This document shows, piece after piece, positions 55,327-63,598 of a stretch of 64,000 nucleotides of DNA. Each line of letters begins with the position of its first letter. Position 1 is the stretch's first letter. The notes under the pieces are model-generated. The model saw only the letters and a program-made list of their open reading frames with translations. It made no database searches and was not told where the DNA came from. The stretch is taken from the NCBI RefSeq assembly GCF_037969875.1, contig NZ_CP150218.1:1116001-1180000 (forward strand), in the 5' to 3' direction. The position numbers and the translations under genes were made by a program. Origin of the DNA: Paenibacillus sp. FSL R7-0337 (lineage in GTDB: Bacteria; Bacillota; Bacilli; Paenibacillales; Paenibacillaceae).

Positions 55327-56844
55327 TTATAGCTTGTAGAGCTCTGTATACTTCGCTTCCAGATAATCTGCCAGATAATCGGGATTCAGCGGTTCGCCTG
55401 TGACTTGCTCGATAATCTGGGAAGGGGTCAGGCTCTGGCCGTAGCGGTATACCTTGCCCGTCAGCCATTCTTTGATCGGCAGCAGGTTACCGGCAGCAAT
55501 CAGCTCTTCGAACTCCGGCAGCTCCTTGCGCAGAGTGTTCAGCATCTGGGCCGCATACATGTTACCCAAGGAATAGGAAGCGAAATAGCCGAAATCTCCA
55601 CCGGACCAATGAACATCCTGCAGCACGCCAAGCGCATCCGTAGGCGGTGTAATACCTAAGTATTCCTGATACTTCGCGTTCCAGGTCTTAGGCAAGTCCT
55701 TGACTTCAAGCCCTTCATTGAAAATCAGCTTCTCAATCTCATAACGCACAATAATATGCAGGTTATACGTCAGTTCATCGGCTTCGATCCGAATGAAGGA
55801 ATTGCCTACGCTGTTGATTGCCCGGTAAAAGTCTTCCATCTCCACGTCCGCAAGCTGCTCCGGGAAATGCTGCTGCAGATCGCCATAGTAACGCTGCCAG
55901 AAGGCCCGGCTGCGGCCGATCATATTCTCCCACAGTCTGGACTGGGATTCATGAATTCCCATGGAGGCGCCCTGTGCCAACGGTGTACCGATCAGCTCTT
56001 CACCGAAATTTTGCTCGTACAGAGCATGTCCGCCCTCATGCAGCGAACTGAAGATGGAGCTGGTCACATTGTCGAGCAGATAGTTCGTTGTAATTCGGAC
56101 ATCGCCGGGGTTCAGGCCCGTTGCGAACGGATGCACACTCTCATCCAGACGTCCTGCCTCGAAATCATAGCCCATCTGTTCGAGTAAGAAGAGGCCGAAC
56201 TTCTCCTGTTGCTCCTTGGGGAAGATTTGGCTCAGGAATTCGGTGTCCGGCTTGTTCGGCGAAGCATTGATCGCTTCGGCCAGCGGAACAAGACGGCTGC
56301 GCAGACGGGTGAAGATAGCATCCACCTTCTCAACCGTCAAATCCGGCTCGTACATATCCAGCAGTGTGTCATACCGCGAGCCTTGTACGCCCCAGTAATC
56401 AACGAACTCTTGTTTGAAGGCCACAATCTTGGTCAGATATGGCTCGAAGGAGGCGAAATCATTATCATCCTTAGCCTCTTCCCACACGGTCTGCGCATGG
56501 GCGGTGAGCACCGAATATTCCTCGAAGGTCTTGGAAGGAATGCTCTTGCTCCGCTGGTACTCCTTGCGCGTATCCTTGACAATCTTATTCTGATTACCGT
56601 CCAGCTGCTCCGCTACTTCCGGGCGGCTGAGATACTCTGTGAACGCTCCGATCTCCTCAGATACCTGGAGTCTGAACGCCTCTCCACTCAGCATACCGAG
56701 CGTGGCAGAACGGGTCTCTACGCCTTTGCGGGGCGCGCCTGTACGCAGATCCCAGCCCAGAAGTCCAATTGCTTCATAATAGCCTCTGATTTTAAATAAT
56801 AGCTCGCTGAATTTATCCCATTGTTCCCGGACCTGCTGTTCCAT
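55327..56844 (-). CDS. M32 family metallocarboxypeptidase
   Basis: Zinc carboxypeptidase 1 (Taq carboxypeptidase type). HEGGH (269-273) with a downstream Glu in GIHESQSR; HPFATGLNPGDVRITT is the second family motif. 505 residues, no signal peptide, so it is cytoplasmic. Single gene with free ends; the product recycles peptides. Confidence 0.94.
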   Translation of the reverse strand: MEQQVREQWDKFSELLFKIRGYYEAIGLLGWDLRTGAPRKGVETRSATLGMLSGEAFRLQVSEEIGAFTEYLSRPEVAEQLDGNQNKIVKDTRKEYQRSKSIPSKTFEEYSVLTAHAQTVWEEAKDDNDFASFEPYLTKIVAFKQEFVDYWGVQGSRYDTLLDMYEPDLTVEKVDAIFTRLRSRLVPLAEAINASPNKPDTEFLSQIFPKEQQEKFGLFLLEQMGYDFEAGRLDESVHPFATGLNPGDVRITTNYLLDNVTSSIFSSLHEGGHALYEQNFGEELIGTPLAQGASMGIHESQSRLWENMIGRSRAFWQRYYGDLQQHFPEQLADVEMEDFYRAINSVGNSFIRIEADELTYNLHIIVRYEIEKLIFNEGLEVKDLPKTWNAKYQEYLGITPPTDALGVLQDVHWSGGDFGYFASYSLGNMYAAQMLNTLRKELPEFEELIAAGNLLPIKEWLTGKVYRYGQSLTPSQIIEQVTGEPLNPDYLADYLEAKYTELYKL

Positions 56845-57076
56845 GTCTGAGCACCTGCCTTGTCATTTTTTTCTACTCCTCTTGATGATACTTTTTATAA
56901 TCGGTATAATCAAATTCGGGATGTTTCTCTTCAAATTTGAAGCAGTTAACGGCTCACAGGCACGGAGACAGACTCCGCTTAGATTTTGCAATATTTGATT
57001 ACAGGTAGCCCTTTATGTTCACGGCTAGACGCAGTACAATGAATTACAGTTTAATCAATTAAGGAGGCGCATGCTC

Positions 57077-57640
57077 ATGAGTCAGATTACAGACATTATG
57101 GAGTTCAACAAGCATTTTGTAGAGGAAAAGGCATATGAGAGCTATCTGACCAGCCGCTTCCCGGATAAAAAAATGCTGATCATCACCTGCATGGACACCC
57201 GGCTTGTTGAGCTTCTGCCTAAGGCCATGAATTTCAAGAACGGCGATGTCAAAATCATCAAGAACGCCGGAGCCGTCATCTCCCAGCCGTTCGGCAGCGT
57301 TATGCGCAGCGTCATGGTTGCGCTATACGAGCTGGATGCAGACGAAGTCATCGTCGTGGGGCATTATGAATGCGGCATGGCTTCCCTGAACGCGGACAAG
57401 ATGATTAACTCTATCAAGGAGCGTGGAGTGTCTGATGAAGTGCTCAGCACCCTGGAGAATTCGGGAATTAAGCTGACGAAATGGCTGCGCGGGTTTGACA
57501 ATGTCGAGGAAGGGGTAATTCAGACTGTGGAGCTGATTAAGCGCCACCCATTACTCCCCCCAAACGTACCTATTCACGGCATGATCATCGATCCGGCTAC
57601 CGGAGCGCTTGAGCTTGTCTCGGACGGCTACGCGGACTAA
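57077..57640 (+). CDS. Beta-class carbonic anhydrase
   Basis: Interconverts CO2 and bicarbonate. Zinc ligands C38, H96 and C99, with the D40-R42 dyad in CMDTRL. 187 residues. The second ATG (MSQITDIMEF) lies nine bases after AAGGAGG and is preferred over the one two codons upstream. Monocistronic, with a strong terminator. Confidence 0.9.
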   Translation: MSQITDIMEFNKHFVEEKAYESYLTSRFPDKKMLIITCMDTRLVELLPKAMNFKNGDVKIIKNAGAVISQPFGSVMRSVMVALYELDADEVIVVGHYECGMASLNADKMINSIKERGVSDEVLSTLENSGIKLTKWLRGFDNVEEGVIQTVELIKRHPLLPPNVPIHGMIIDPATGALELVSDGYAD

Positions 57641-57664
57641 GGCAACTCTCTGATACTGCTGTTT

Positions 57665-57692
57665 GCGCGGGTCCCGGACCCGCGCTTTTTTT
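57665..57692 (+). terminator. Terminator of the carbonic anhydrase gene
   Basis: GCGCGGGTC pairs with GACCCGCGC and is followed by seven T; 24 bp after the stop. Confidence 0.9.
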
Positions 57693-57744
57693 GTGTCCGG
57701 GTTCCTAGGCCAATGCCGGATGATAACATTTATATTTGTGATAA

Positions 57745-57793
57745 CAAGTGGAAACGGCTTTGCCGTCCTTTTAAGGACGATACCGTTTCAGCG
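57745..57793. repeat. Dispersed hairpin repeat A, copy 3
   Basis: GTGGAAACGGCTTTGCCGTC pairs with its near-complement ending ACCGTTTCAGC, with CCTTTTAAGG at the top. Nearly identical to copy 2. It lies about 50 bp after the carbonic anhydrase terminator. Confidence 0.75.
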
Positions 57794-57936
57794 AGAAATA
57801 GAAGGATAAGTTATCGTGTGAAACATATAAATTCTTATATTTTAAAAATTGAAACCTTAACCTCCACTCTGCGTATTATCAGGCATACGCCAGGTAAACT
57901 GGGTGTTACCAAACTTCTAGGAGGTTCTCGTACTAA

Positions 57937-58371
57937 ATGAAACCAATGAAACGTGTAATGATGATCGTCATGGCCTTCACACTGTTCTTCGCCGTCACTG
58001 TTCCTGACTTCGCAGATGCCCGCCGTGGCGGGGGCTTCAAATCAGGAAGCCGGGGGTTCACGACGACCCCGAAGAAATCAACAACGAATAATGTGAAACA
58101 AAGCGATAGCACCAAAGGCAGTACCACTGGTACTGCTGCGAATGCAAACCGCGGCTTCTTCAGCGGCGGTGGACTGATGAAAGGCCTGATGATCGGCGGG
58201 ATCGCCGGCTTCCTCTTCGGCGGAATGTTCGCCGGAATGGGCGCTTTCGGAAATATCATAGGATTCCTGATTAACATGCTGGCCATCTACTTCGTGATTA
58301 CGCTGATTATGTCCTTCTTCAAGCGCAGACAGGAACGACGCAGAATGCAGGAAAGAGACGGACGCTACTAA
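57937..58371 (+). CDS. Putative secreted/membrane protein with glycine-rich helix
   Basis: 144 residues. Signal peptide (MKPMKRVMMIVMAFTLFFAV), a basic Gly-rich stretch (RRGGGFKSGSRGF), a Thr/Ser-rich linker, a glycine-zipper-like helix (MIGGIAGFLFGGMFAGMGAF), and a C-terminal helix with a basic tail. The overall layout resembles Tim44-like secreted proteins of Firmicutes. Its stop overlaps the next ATG (TAATG). Confidence 0.65.
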   Translation: MKPMKRVMMIVMAFTLFFAVTVPDFADARRGGGFKSGSRGFTTTPKKSTTNNVKQSDSTKGSTTGTAANANRGFFSGGGLMKGLMIGGIAGFLFGGMFAGMGAFGNIIGFLINMLAIYFVITLIMSFFKRRQERRRMQERDGRY

Positions 58372-58658
58372 TGGGTGTTACCGTTCTCAGTATGGACGAG
58401 ATTATCAATGCGATCTGCCTGCATATGGCGGAACGCAAGGCTGTTCGGGTGGAGGAAGTCCAGGTGGAACTGAGCTGGGACGAGGACACCGGATACACCG
58501 CAGAGGTCTGGATACAAGGACGCAGCCAGTACCTGGTAGAGTCCAACATGATTGAGTCCATTCTTCGCTACGTACACAGCGAATACGGCATCCGAGCCTA
58601 CCGTGAAGATGTTCGGCTGGAGCTGGACGAAGAGATTACAGCAGTTGTGAACACGTAA
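58371..58658 (+). CDS. DUF2653 (YxcD-like) protein
   Basis: 95 residues: MDEIINAICLHMAERK, VEVELSWDEDTGYTAEV-like core and a charged C-terminus. It matches the DUF2653/YxcD family by pattern. Translationally coupled to the preceding gene. No function known. Confidence 0.75.
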   Translation: MGVTVLSMDEIINAICLHMAERKAVRVEEVQVELSWDEDTGYTAEVWIQGRSQYLVESNMIESILRYVHSEYGIRAYREDVRLELDEEITAVVNT

Positions 58659-58680
58659 GCGTTGAAGACTTGATCGAATA

Positions 58681-58715
58681 AAGGGATGACCCCGGGTAGC
58701 GGGGTCATCCCTTTT
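58681..58715. terminator. Bidirectional terminator
   Basis: AAGGGATGACCCC pairs with GGGGTCATCCCTT and is followed by TTATTTTC on the plus strand; A-rich flanks let it serve the convergent pectinesterase gene too. Confidence 0.85.
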
Positions 58716-58778
58716 ATTTTCTTCTGCTGTTTAGTTTCCCTACCTTTTATTGTCAGCGCCTTATATCCACAAGATAAT

Positions 58779-59738
58779 TTATCCTTCCGGCGTATGGAAC
58801 CCGGCCAGTACATCGTCCCTGCCAGCCCGCGCTGCGCCGCTTCCGTGCAGCTCAGCCCAAGGCACACGCCGCTGCCTCAGAATCGCCGCAGTTCCTTCAG
58901 AAGTGTACTCCGCATACCTGACCGTCTGCTCATTGGCAGGCTCGCCCCAATGAGCCCAGCCTTGGGGGTGGATATGGTGGCCCATCCGGCAATCCACAAA
59001 GACAGTCTTGGCATGCTCCCGCCATGGGCGGCCCAGGAATACAGGAGCTGTGCCCGGCTCAGCGCTCAGATAACAATGGCTGAACACGTAGCCGTAGGCC
59101 TGCCCTTCGGGAGTGGAGGCTGCCGTGATGTAGCCTGCATGGCCTCCGCTACCCCGCAGGCTGTGCAGCGTACAATGCTCGAAGTAGGCCGTTGCTCCGC
59201 CAAAAATATAATCTACCGTTCCCTCAATGTGACAGTGCTGGTACAGCTGGCGGTACTGCGCGTGCTGCTCCCTGAGCGGAATCCCGCCGAACAGCAGACG
59301 CTCTCTGGGAGCCGGCGGCAGCGGACCAGTGAACAGTGTGTCCTGATGGCCCTTGAAGGTACAATTTCGGAATACCGTCTCATCACAATGGGCGTACACC
59401 GCCACAGCCTGTCCTACCTCACTGCCTTGTCCCGCTGTATTAGAAATAGTCAGATTCTCCAGCACCAGCTTCCAGCCGCCCAGGAACAGGGTGGGAGTGG
59501 CAAAGGTCCCGATCTCTTCCCCCTTCTCATCCAGCTCCCGGGCATAGCGGTTCATCGTGATCTCCACTTGTCCGATGCCGATGATACGGAGACAGGAGCG
59601 GTAGACCCGCACCTCCTCCTTATACACTCCCGGCATAATGTAGAGCGTAGCCTCTATGTCCGGGTCCAGCCGTTCCAGGGCATCGACTGCCGCTTGAATG
59701 GTAGAGTAATCGCAAAAGCCCTCCTTGCCCACCAGCAT
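58779..59738 (-). CDS. Pectinesterase (CE8), no signal peptide
   Basis: Demethylates pectin or methylated oligogalacturonides. Right-handed beta-helix enzyme with GQAVAV (109-114), D133 in HQDTLF, D176 in GTVDYIFGG and R238 in LGRPW; all catalytic residues are present. 319 residues. It starts MLVGKEGFCDYSTIQ without a signal peptide, so it acts in the cytoplasm on imported oligomers. ATG after GGAGGGG. It follows the solute-binding protein gene by 51 bp. Confidence 0.92.
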   Translation of the reverse strand: MLVGKEGFCDYSTIQAAVDALERLDPDIEATLYIMPGVYKEEVRVYRSCLRIIGIGQVEITMNRYARELDEKGEEIGTFATPTLFLGGWKLVLENLTISNTAGQGSEVGQAVAVYAHCDETVFRNCTFKGHQDTLFTGPLPPAPRERLLFGGIPLREQHAQYRQLYQHCHIEGTVDYIFGGATAYFEHCTLHSLRGSGGHAGYITAASTPEGQAYGYVFSHCYLSAEPGTAPVFLGRPWREHAKTVFVDCRMGHHIHPQGWAHWGEPANEQTVRYAEYTSEGTAAILRQRRVPWAELHGSGAARAGRDDVLAGFHTPEG

Positions 59739-59789
59739 CCCTTTTCCCCTCCCCTCTCAGACTCTAGCCTTCGCATAAACCCTACTTAC

Positions 59790-61292
59790 TTACTTCTGTG
59801 TCAGTTTGTATGCAGCTTCATATTCTTCGGTGATCTTGGTTCCGCCGGAATCCTTCCAGGTCTGTACGTCTTTCTTGAAGGTCGCCTCATCGGATTGGCC
59901 CATGATATATTTGAAGGTAGCATCTGTGATGATCTTTTGCAATTCCGTTCCCTGTTCATTGTTGGTTGCCGAATCTAGGGGAACAGTCGGGTCAAGCACA
60001 GCGAACTTGTCATTCTCGCGGATCAGCTCATTAGCCAGCTGCTTCTCAGGGTTCGCATCCTTAAGCGTATAGGCAATCTCACTAGGTCTGCTGGAGGAGA
60101 AAGGCTGCACATCCGCCTGCCACAGCTCGGTGTTCAGAATCTTGAAGGCGCCGTTCTCATCGTATTCAAAGTGAGTGCCTTCAATCCCGCCGGTCATAAG
60201 CATGAACGCCTTCTCATCGATCAGGTCATTGACGAACTTCAGCAGCCGCTTGAGCTCTGCTTCGGTCTTCACCTCTGATTTCGGAAAAGCCATCAATCCG
60301 CCGATCCCGCTGCCCTCGGACCAGATATGATACTGTTCATCTCCACCCGAAATCTTGTTCACCGGCACCAGCTCCATGCCCGGCTGCAGATCCTGCGCCA
60401 GTGTTCTCAGACTGGTGATGTCCACCATACCGGTATAAATCCCGGTTTTACCCTGTGCGAATTGCTGCTGCTGGTCTGATTTGGCTGTAACTGCGAAGTC
60501 CTGCGCCAGATATCCGTTCTCGTAGAGCTTTCTGGAGTAATTCATCGTGTCGATATACTCTTGTGTATCGAATTCAGGGGTAAACTTGCCGCTATCATCC
60601 ACCTTCCAGCCATTCGGCGTGCCGAAATAGGAGCTTAGTGTTTTGAAGCTGCTGTATTTCAGCTCTGATCTGTCCCCGAAGCCTGTCGTATCCTTCACAC
60701 CGTTGCCGTCCGGGTCGTCCTCTGTGAACGCTCTGGCTACTTCATACACCTCATCCAGCGTCTTCGGAACCGGCAGACCCAGCTTATCCAGCCAGTCCTT
60801 GCGGAAAATTAGACCGGAACGCGCCAGATTCTTCTGGAAAGGAACGCCGTACAGTACGCCTTCAATCGAAGCCGCTTCCTTCAGCTCAGGAGCAATCTTC
60901 GCCAGATTACTGAACTCTGCGAGATACGGCCCCACATCCCAGAACAGCCCTGATTTCAGTGAGCTTCTAACCGATGAATTGGTCATCATGGTCAGGGTGA
61001 CAATGTCTGCAAGCTCCCCGGAGGCCAGCGCCGTAGTGATCCGCTCTTCCTTGGAAGCATCGGGCACCCAGTTGAAGGTGATTTTGCTGTTGGTATATTC
61101 CTCAAGCAGAGATTTGATCGTATCGGTCGGCGGTGACGCCGTGTGCAGAATATTCAGCCAGGTTACTTCGAGTGTCGAGTTCAGATCCTCTTCAGCGGCA
61201 TTCTTCTTCTCTTCCTTGTCTCCGCCGCAAGCCGAGAGCATAGTGGTAGCCATTGTAGCGATTGCAATTAGAGTGACCCATTTTTTGTTCAT
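59790..61292 (-). CDS. Extracellular solute-binding lipoprotein (sugar ABC transporter)
   Basis: 500-residue binding protein of the LplA type used in Paenibacillus for oligosaccharides. Signal peptide with lipobox LSACGG (Cys22). Typical motifs: TTALASGELADIVTL, GVPFQKNLARSGLIFRKDWL, DPDGNGVKDTTGFGD (calcium-binding-like). It follows its permease by 41 bp. With pectinesterase downstream, the substrate is probably an oligogalacturonide. Confidence 0.92.
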   Translation of the reverse strand: MNKKWVTLIAIATMATTMLSACGGDKEEKKNAAEEDLNSTLEVTWLNILHTASPPTDTIKSLLEEYTNSKITFNWVPDASKEERITTALASGELADIVTLTMMTNSSVRSSLKSGLFWDVGPYLAEFSNLAKIAPELKEAASIEGVLYGVPFQKNLARSGLIFRKDWLDKLGLPVPKTLDEVYEVARAFTEDDPDGNGVKDTTGFGDRSELKYSSFKTLSSYFGTPNGWKVDDSGKFTPEFDTQEYIDTMNYSRKLYENGYLAQDFAVTAKSDQQQQFAQGKTGIYTGMVDITSLRTLAQDLQPGMELVPVNKISGGDEQYHIWSEGSGIGGLMAFPKSEVKTEAELKRLLKFVNDLIDEKAFMLMTGGIEGTHFEYDENGAFKILNTELWQADVQPFSSSRPSEIAYTLKDANPEKQLANELIRENDKFAVLDPTVPLDSATNNEQGTELQKIITDATFKYIMGQSDEATFKKDVQTWKDSGGTKITEEYEAAYKLTQK

Positions 61293-61333
61293 AACACTTC
61301 TCCTTTGGTAGATAGAAATAGTTAGCCTTAGCC

Positions 61334-62293
61334 TTAATACACGCCGTCTTCGCCCATCTTCTTGGCCAGCTTGTTGGAGAGCATCACGAGAATTAACCCG
61401 ACAACACCCTTGAACAAACCTATCGTGGTGCTGAAGCTTAATTGCCCGTTCTTCAGGCCCGCCGTATAGATATAGGTATCGAAAATCTCAGCGACACTGC
61501 GGTTCAGCGAATTCAGCAGCAGATACATATGTTCGAAACCGAGATCCAGCGTGCTGCCGATTTTGAGAATCAGCAGAGTAATAATCACGGGACGGATGGC
61601 CGGCAGTGTAACATGCCAGGTCTTACGCAGACGGCTTGCCCCGTCCATCTCTGAAGCTTCATAGAGCTGCGGGTCCACTACAGTAATGGCTGCCAGATAG
61701 ATAATGGTCGACCACCCGAGCTCCTTCCAGATAATCTGCAAGATATAGATCGTCCGCAGCCACTCGGAGGAGGTGAGGAAGCTGATTTTGTTGCCGCCGA
61801 GACTTGCGATCAGCTCATTGATGACCCCGCCATCCACCGTCAGGAACACATACGTAATAGAGACAATGATGACCCAGGACATGAAGTGCGGGATATAGAT
61901 AATCGTCTGAATCCAGTTTTTGAGATAGCGTCCCTTCAACTCGTTCAGCATCAAAGCTACAATAATCGGCAGAGGGAAGAAGATCACAATGTTCATGGCA
62001 AACAGAATCAGGGTATTGCGCAGCAGCTGCATGAACGTAGGCTCCGTAAATAACCGGATGAAATGCTTCAGGCCGACCCACTCACTCCCGGTAATTCCCT
62101 GGAACGGCTGATAATTCTGGAACGCAATGATCAGCCCGCCCATGGGCAGATATTTGAAGATGATGAAATACAGCAGCCCGGGCAGGATCATCAGATACAG
62201 CAGCTTGTATTTGTTCAGAGCCGTAAGAGCGCGTGCGCCTTTCCCCTTTTCTATGGTCAGATTTGGTGTTGCGGTGATGCTTGTTGCTTTCAC
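61334..62293 (-). CDS. ABC transporter permease (LplB-like)
   Basis: 319 residues, six membrane helices. EAA-type loop: YEASEMDGASRLRKTWHVTL. Starts with a polar N-terminus and the first helix at about 32-52 (YLMILPGLLYFIIFKYLPMG). First gene of permease-binding protein-pectinesterase. Confidence 0.93.
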   Translation of the reverse strand: MKATSITATPNLTIEKGKGARALTALNKYKLLYLMILPGLLYFIIFKYLPMGGLIIAFQNYQPFQGITGSEWVGLKHFIRLFTEPTFMQLLRNTLILFAMNIVIFFPLPIIVALMLNELKGRYLKNWIQTIIYIPHFMSWVIIVSITYVFLTVDGGVINELIASLGGNKISFLTSSEWLRTIYILQIIWKELGWSTIIYLAAITVVDPQLYEASEMDGASRLRKTWHVTLPAIRPVIITLLILKIGSTLDLGFEHMYLLLNSLNRSVAEIFDTYIYTAGLKNGQLSFSTTIGLFKGVVGLILVMLSNKLAKKMGEDGVY

Positions 62294-62332
62294 ATGTCAG
62301 CCTCCTTTGCTCGTTCCTGTTACGATCCCAGC

Positions 62333-62348
62333 GTAAGAAATTTCTTAC
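62333..62348. promoter_or_regulatory. 16-bp perfect palindrome near the permease transcription start
   Basis: GTAAGAAATTTCTTAC is perfectly self-complementary. It lies just downstream of the minus-strand -10 region and could be an operator or an early stem-loop. Confidence 0.5.
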
Positions 62349-62363
62349 ATTACGTATATAATC
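62349..62363 (-). promoter_or_regulatory. Permease promoter core, shared inverted with 62505-62519
   Basis: GATTATATACGTAAT on the minus strand contains TATATA (-10 candidate); TGTAAA lies 17 bases upstream. The identical 15-mer occurs on the plus strand at 62505-62519, upstream of the other permease. Confidence 0.5.
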
Positions 62364-62369
62364 ATTATG

Positions 62370-62383
62370 TGATAGCGTTTACA
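62370..62383. promoter_or_regulatory. CcpA catabolite-responsive element (cre)
   Basis: TGATAGCGTTTACA fits every fixed position of the cre consensus TGWNANCGNTNWCA. It overlaps the -35 region of the minus-strand permease promoter, which suggests glucose repression of the locus. Confidence 0.7.
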
Positions 62384-62504
62384 GAACCCGCGTGGCTGCG
62401 GGATTAAGGCCGGTCAGATCTCCTCTGAGGATTATCTGCCTAGGCTAATGATTATTCTGCGGAGGCGTGCTGCACAGGGCTGGTCTGCGAACACCTCATG
62501 CCCG

Positions 62505-62519
62505 GATTATATACGTAAT
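62505..62519 (+). promoter_or_regulatory. Promoter core of the plus-strand permease
   Basis: GATTATATACGTAAT, the same 15-mer as at 62349-62363 in opposite orientation. TATATA lies about 60 bp upstream of the ATG. Confidence 0.45.
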
Positions 62520-62571
62520 TTCTGCCCCTTGTTACAGTGAAGAGGTACTGAAATACGAGGAGGATCACAGA

Positions 62572-63456
62572 ATGAACCATAGCTCACGTAGAAAAGAATC
62601 AGTCGGCGGAAGGATCTTCACCTTCGTTAACGCAGCCATACTCGTTCTGATTGCGCTTGTCTGCTTATTGCCCTTCATCAATATCATTGCCAGCTCCTTC
62701 GCTACCACCCAGGAGGTCATGGCCAAGCGGTTCATCTTATTCCCGACCACTTTCTCTCTGGATGCATACCGCTACATTCTCTCGACGCCTACCATCTTCC
62801 GGGGACTCGGGGTATCCGTGGGTGTCACTATTGCAGGAACCGTAGTCAGTATGCTGCTTACCGCGCTGATGGCCTACGGCTTGTCCAGGAGATACCTGCC
62901 TGCCCGCAATACGATTAACTTCATCGTCGTCTTCTCCATGCTGTTCAGCGGCGGAATGATTCCCACCTTCCTAGTCGTCAAAAGCGTCGGCCTGATCAAC
63001 TCGTACGGGTCCCTGATCTTCCCGGTTGCCGTCAATGCCTTCAACATGATTATCATGCGCAACTTCTTCCAGGCTCTGCCTGACAGTCTGGAGGAATCCG
63101 CCAAGATCGACGGAAGCAATGACTTCGGAATCTTCATGCGGATTATGCTGCCGCTCGCCCTGCCTTCCATAGCCACCATCTCCCTGTTCTACGCGGTTGC
63201 TTACTGGAACACGTACATGAACGCGATCCTCTATATGAATGATTCGGCAAAATGGCCGATCCAAGTGCTGCTGCGCCAGATCGTTATTGTCTCCAGCGGG
63301 ATGCAGGCAGAGGGAAGCTCGGTCGATATTGTGCCGCCGGCCCAGACGATCAAAATGGCGGTCATTGTCATCGCCACCGTGCCGATGCTGGCCGCTTATC
63401 CTTTTGTTCAGAAGCATTTCACCAAGGGCGCTCTGCTCGGAGCAGTCAAAGGCTGA
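62572..63456 (+). CDS. ABC transporter permease (LplC-like)
   Basis: 294 residues, six membrane helices. EAA loop: LEESAKIDGSNDFGIFMRIM. ATG after GAGGAGG gives MNHSSRRKESVGG. Partner of the permease at 61334 but on the opposite strand. No ATP-binding gene is present, so it probably uses a shared MsmX-type ATPase. Confidence 0.93.
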   Translation: MNHSSRRKESVGGRIFTFVNAAILVLIALVCLLPFINIIASSFATTQEVMAKRFILFPTTFSLDAYRYILSTPTIFRGLGVSVGVTIAGTVVSMLLTALMAYGLSRRYLPARNTINFIVVFSMLFSGGMIPTFLVVKSVGLINSYGSLIFPVAVNAFNMIIMRNFFQALPDSLEESAKIDGSNDFGIFMRIMLPLALPSIATISLFYAVAYWNTYMNAILYMNDSAKWPIQVLLRQIVIVSSGMQAEGSSVDIVPPAQTIKMAVIVIATVPMLAAYPFVQKHFTKGALLGAVKG

Positions 63457-63495
63457 CGGTCCGCCGTTCAGCTTCCATCCAAAAATATAGAACAT

Positions 63496-63543
63496 ATGCA
63501 GAAACGGTACCGCCTTGAAGCAAGGACGGTACCGTTTCTGCAT
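63496..63543. repeat. Dispersed hairpin repeat A, copy 4
   Basis: ATGCAGAAACGGTACCG pairs perfectly over 17 bp with CGGTACCGTTTCTGCAT. It lies 40 bp after the permease stop, between convergent genes. Confidence 0.8.
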
Positions 63544-63598
63544 GACCCCTGATACAAGCTCCTAAGCCAATATCCCCTATTCCCGCTAAAATCAACCA

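Noticed and set aside
57713..57940. 75-codon plus-strand frame over repeat A copy 3
   Set aside because: It runs through the hairpin repeat and the promoter region of the next gene and has no ribosome-binding site.
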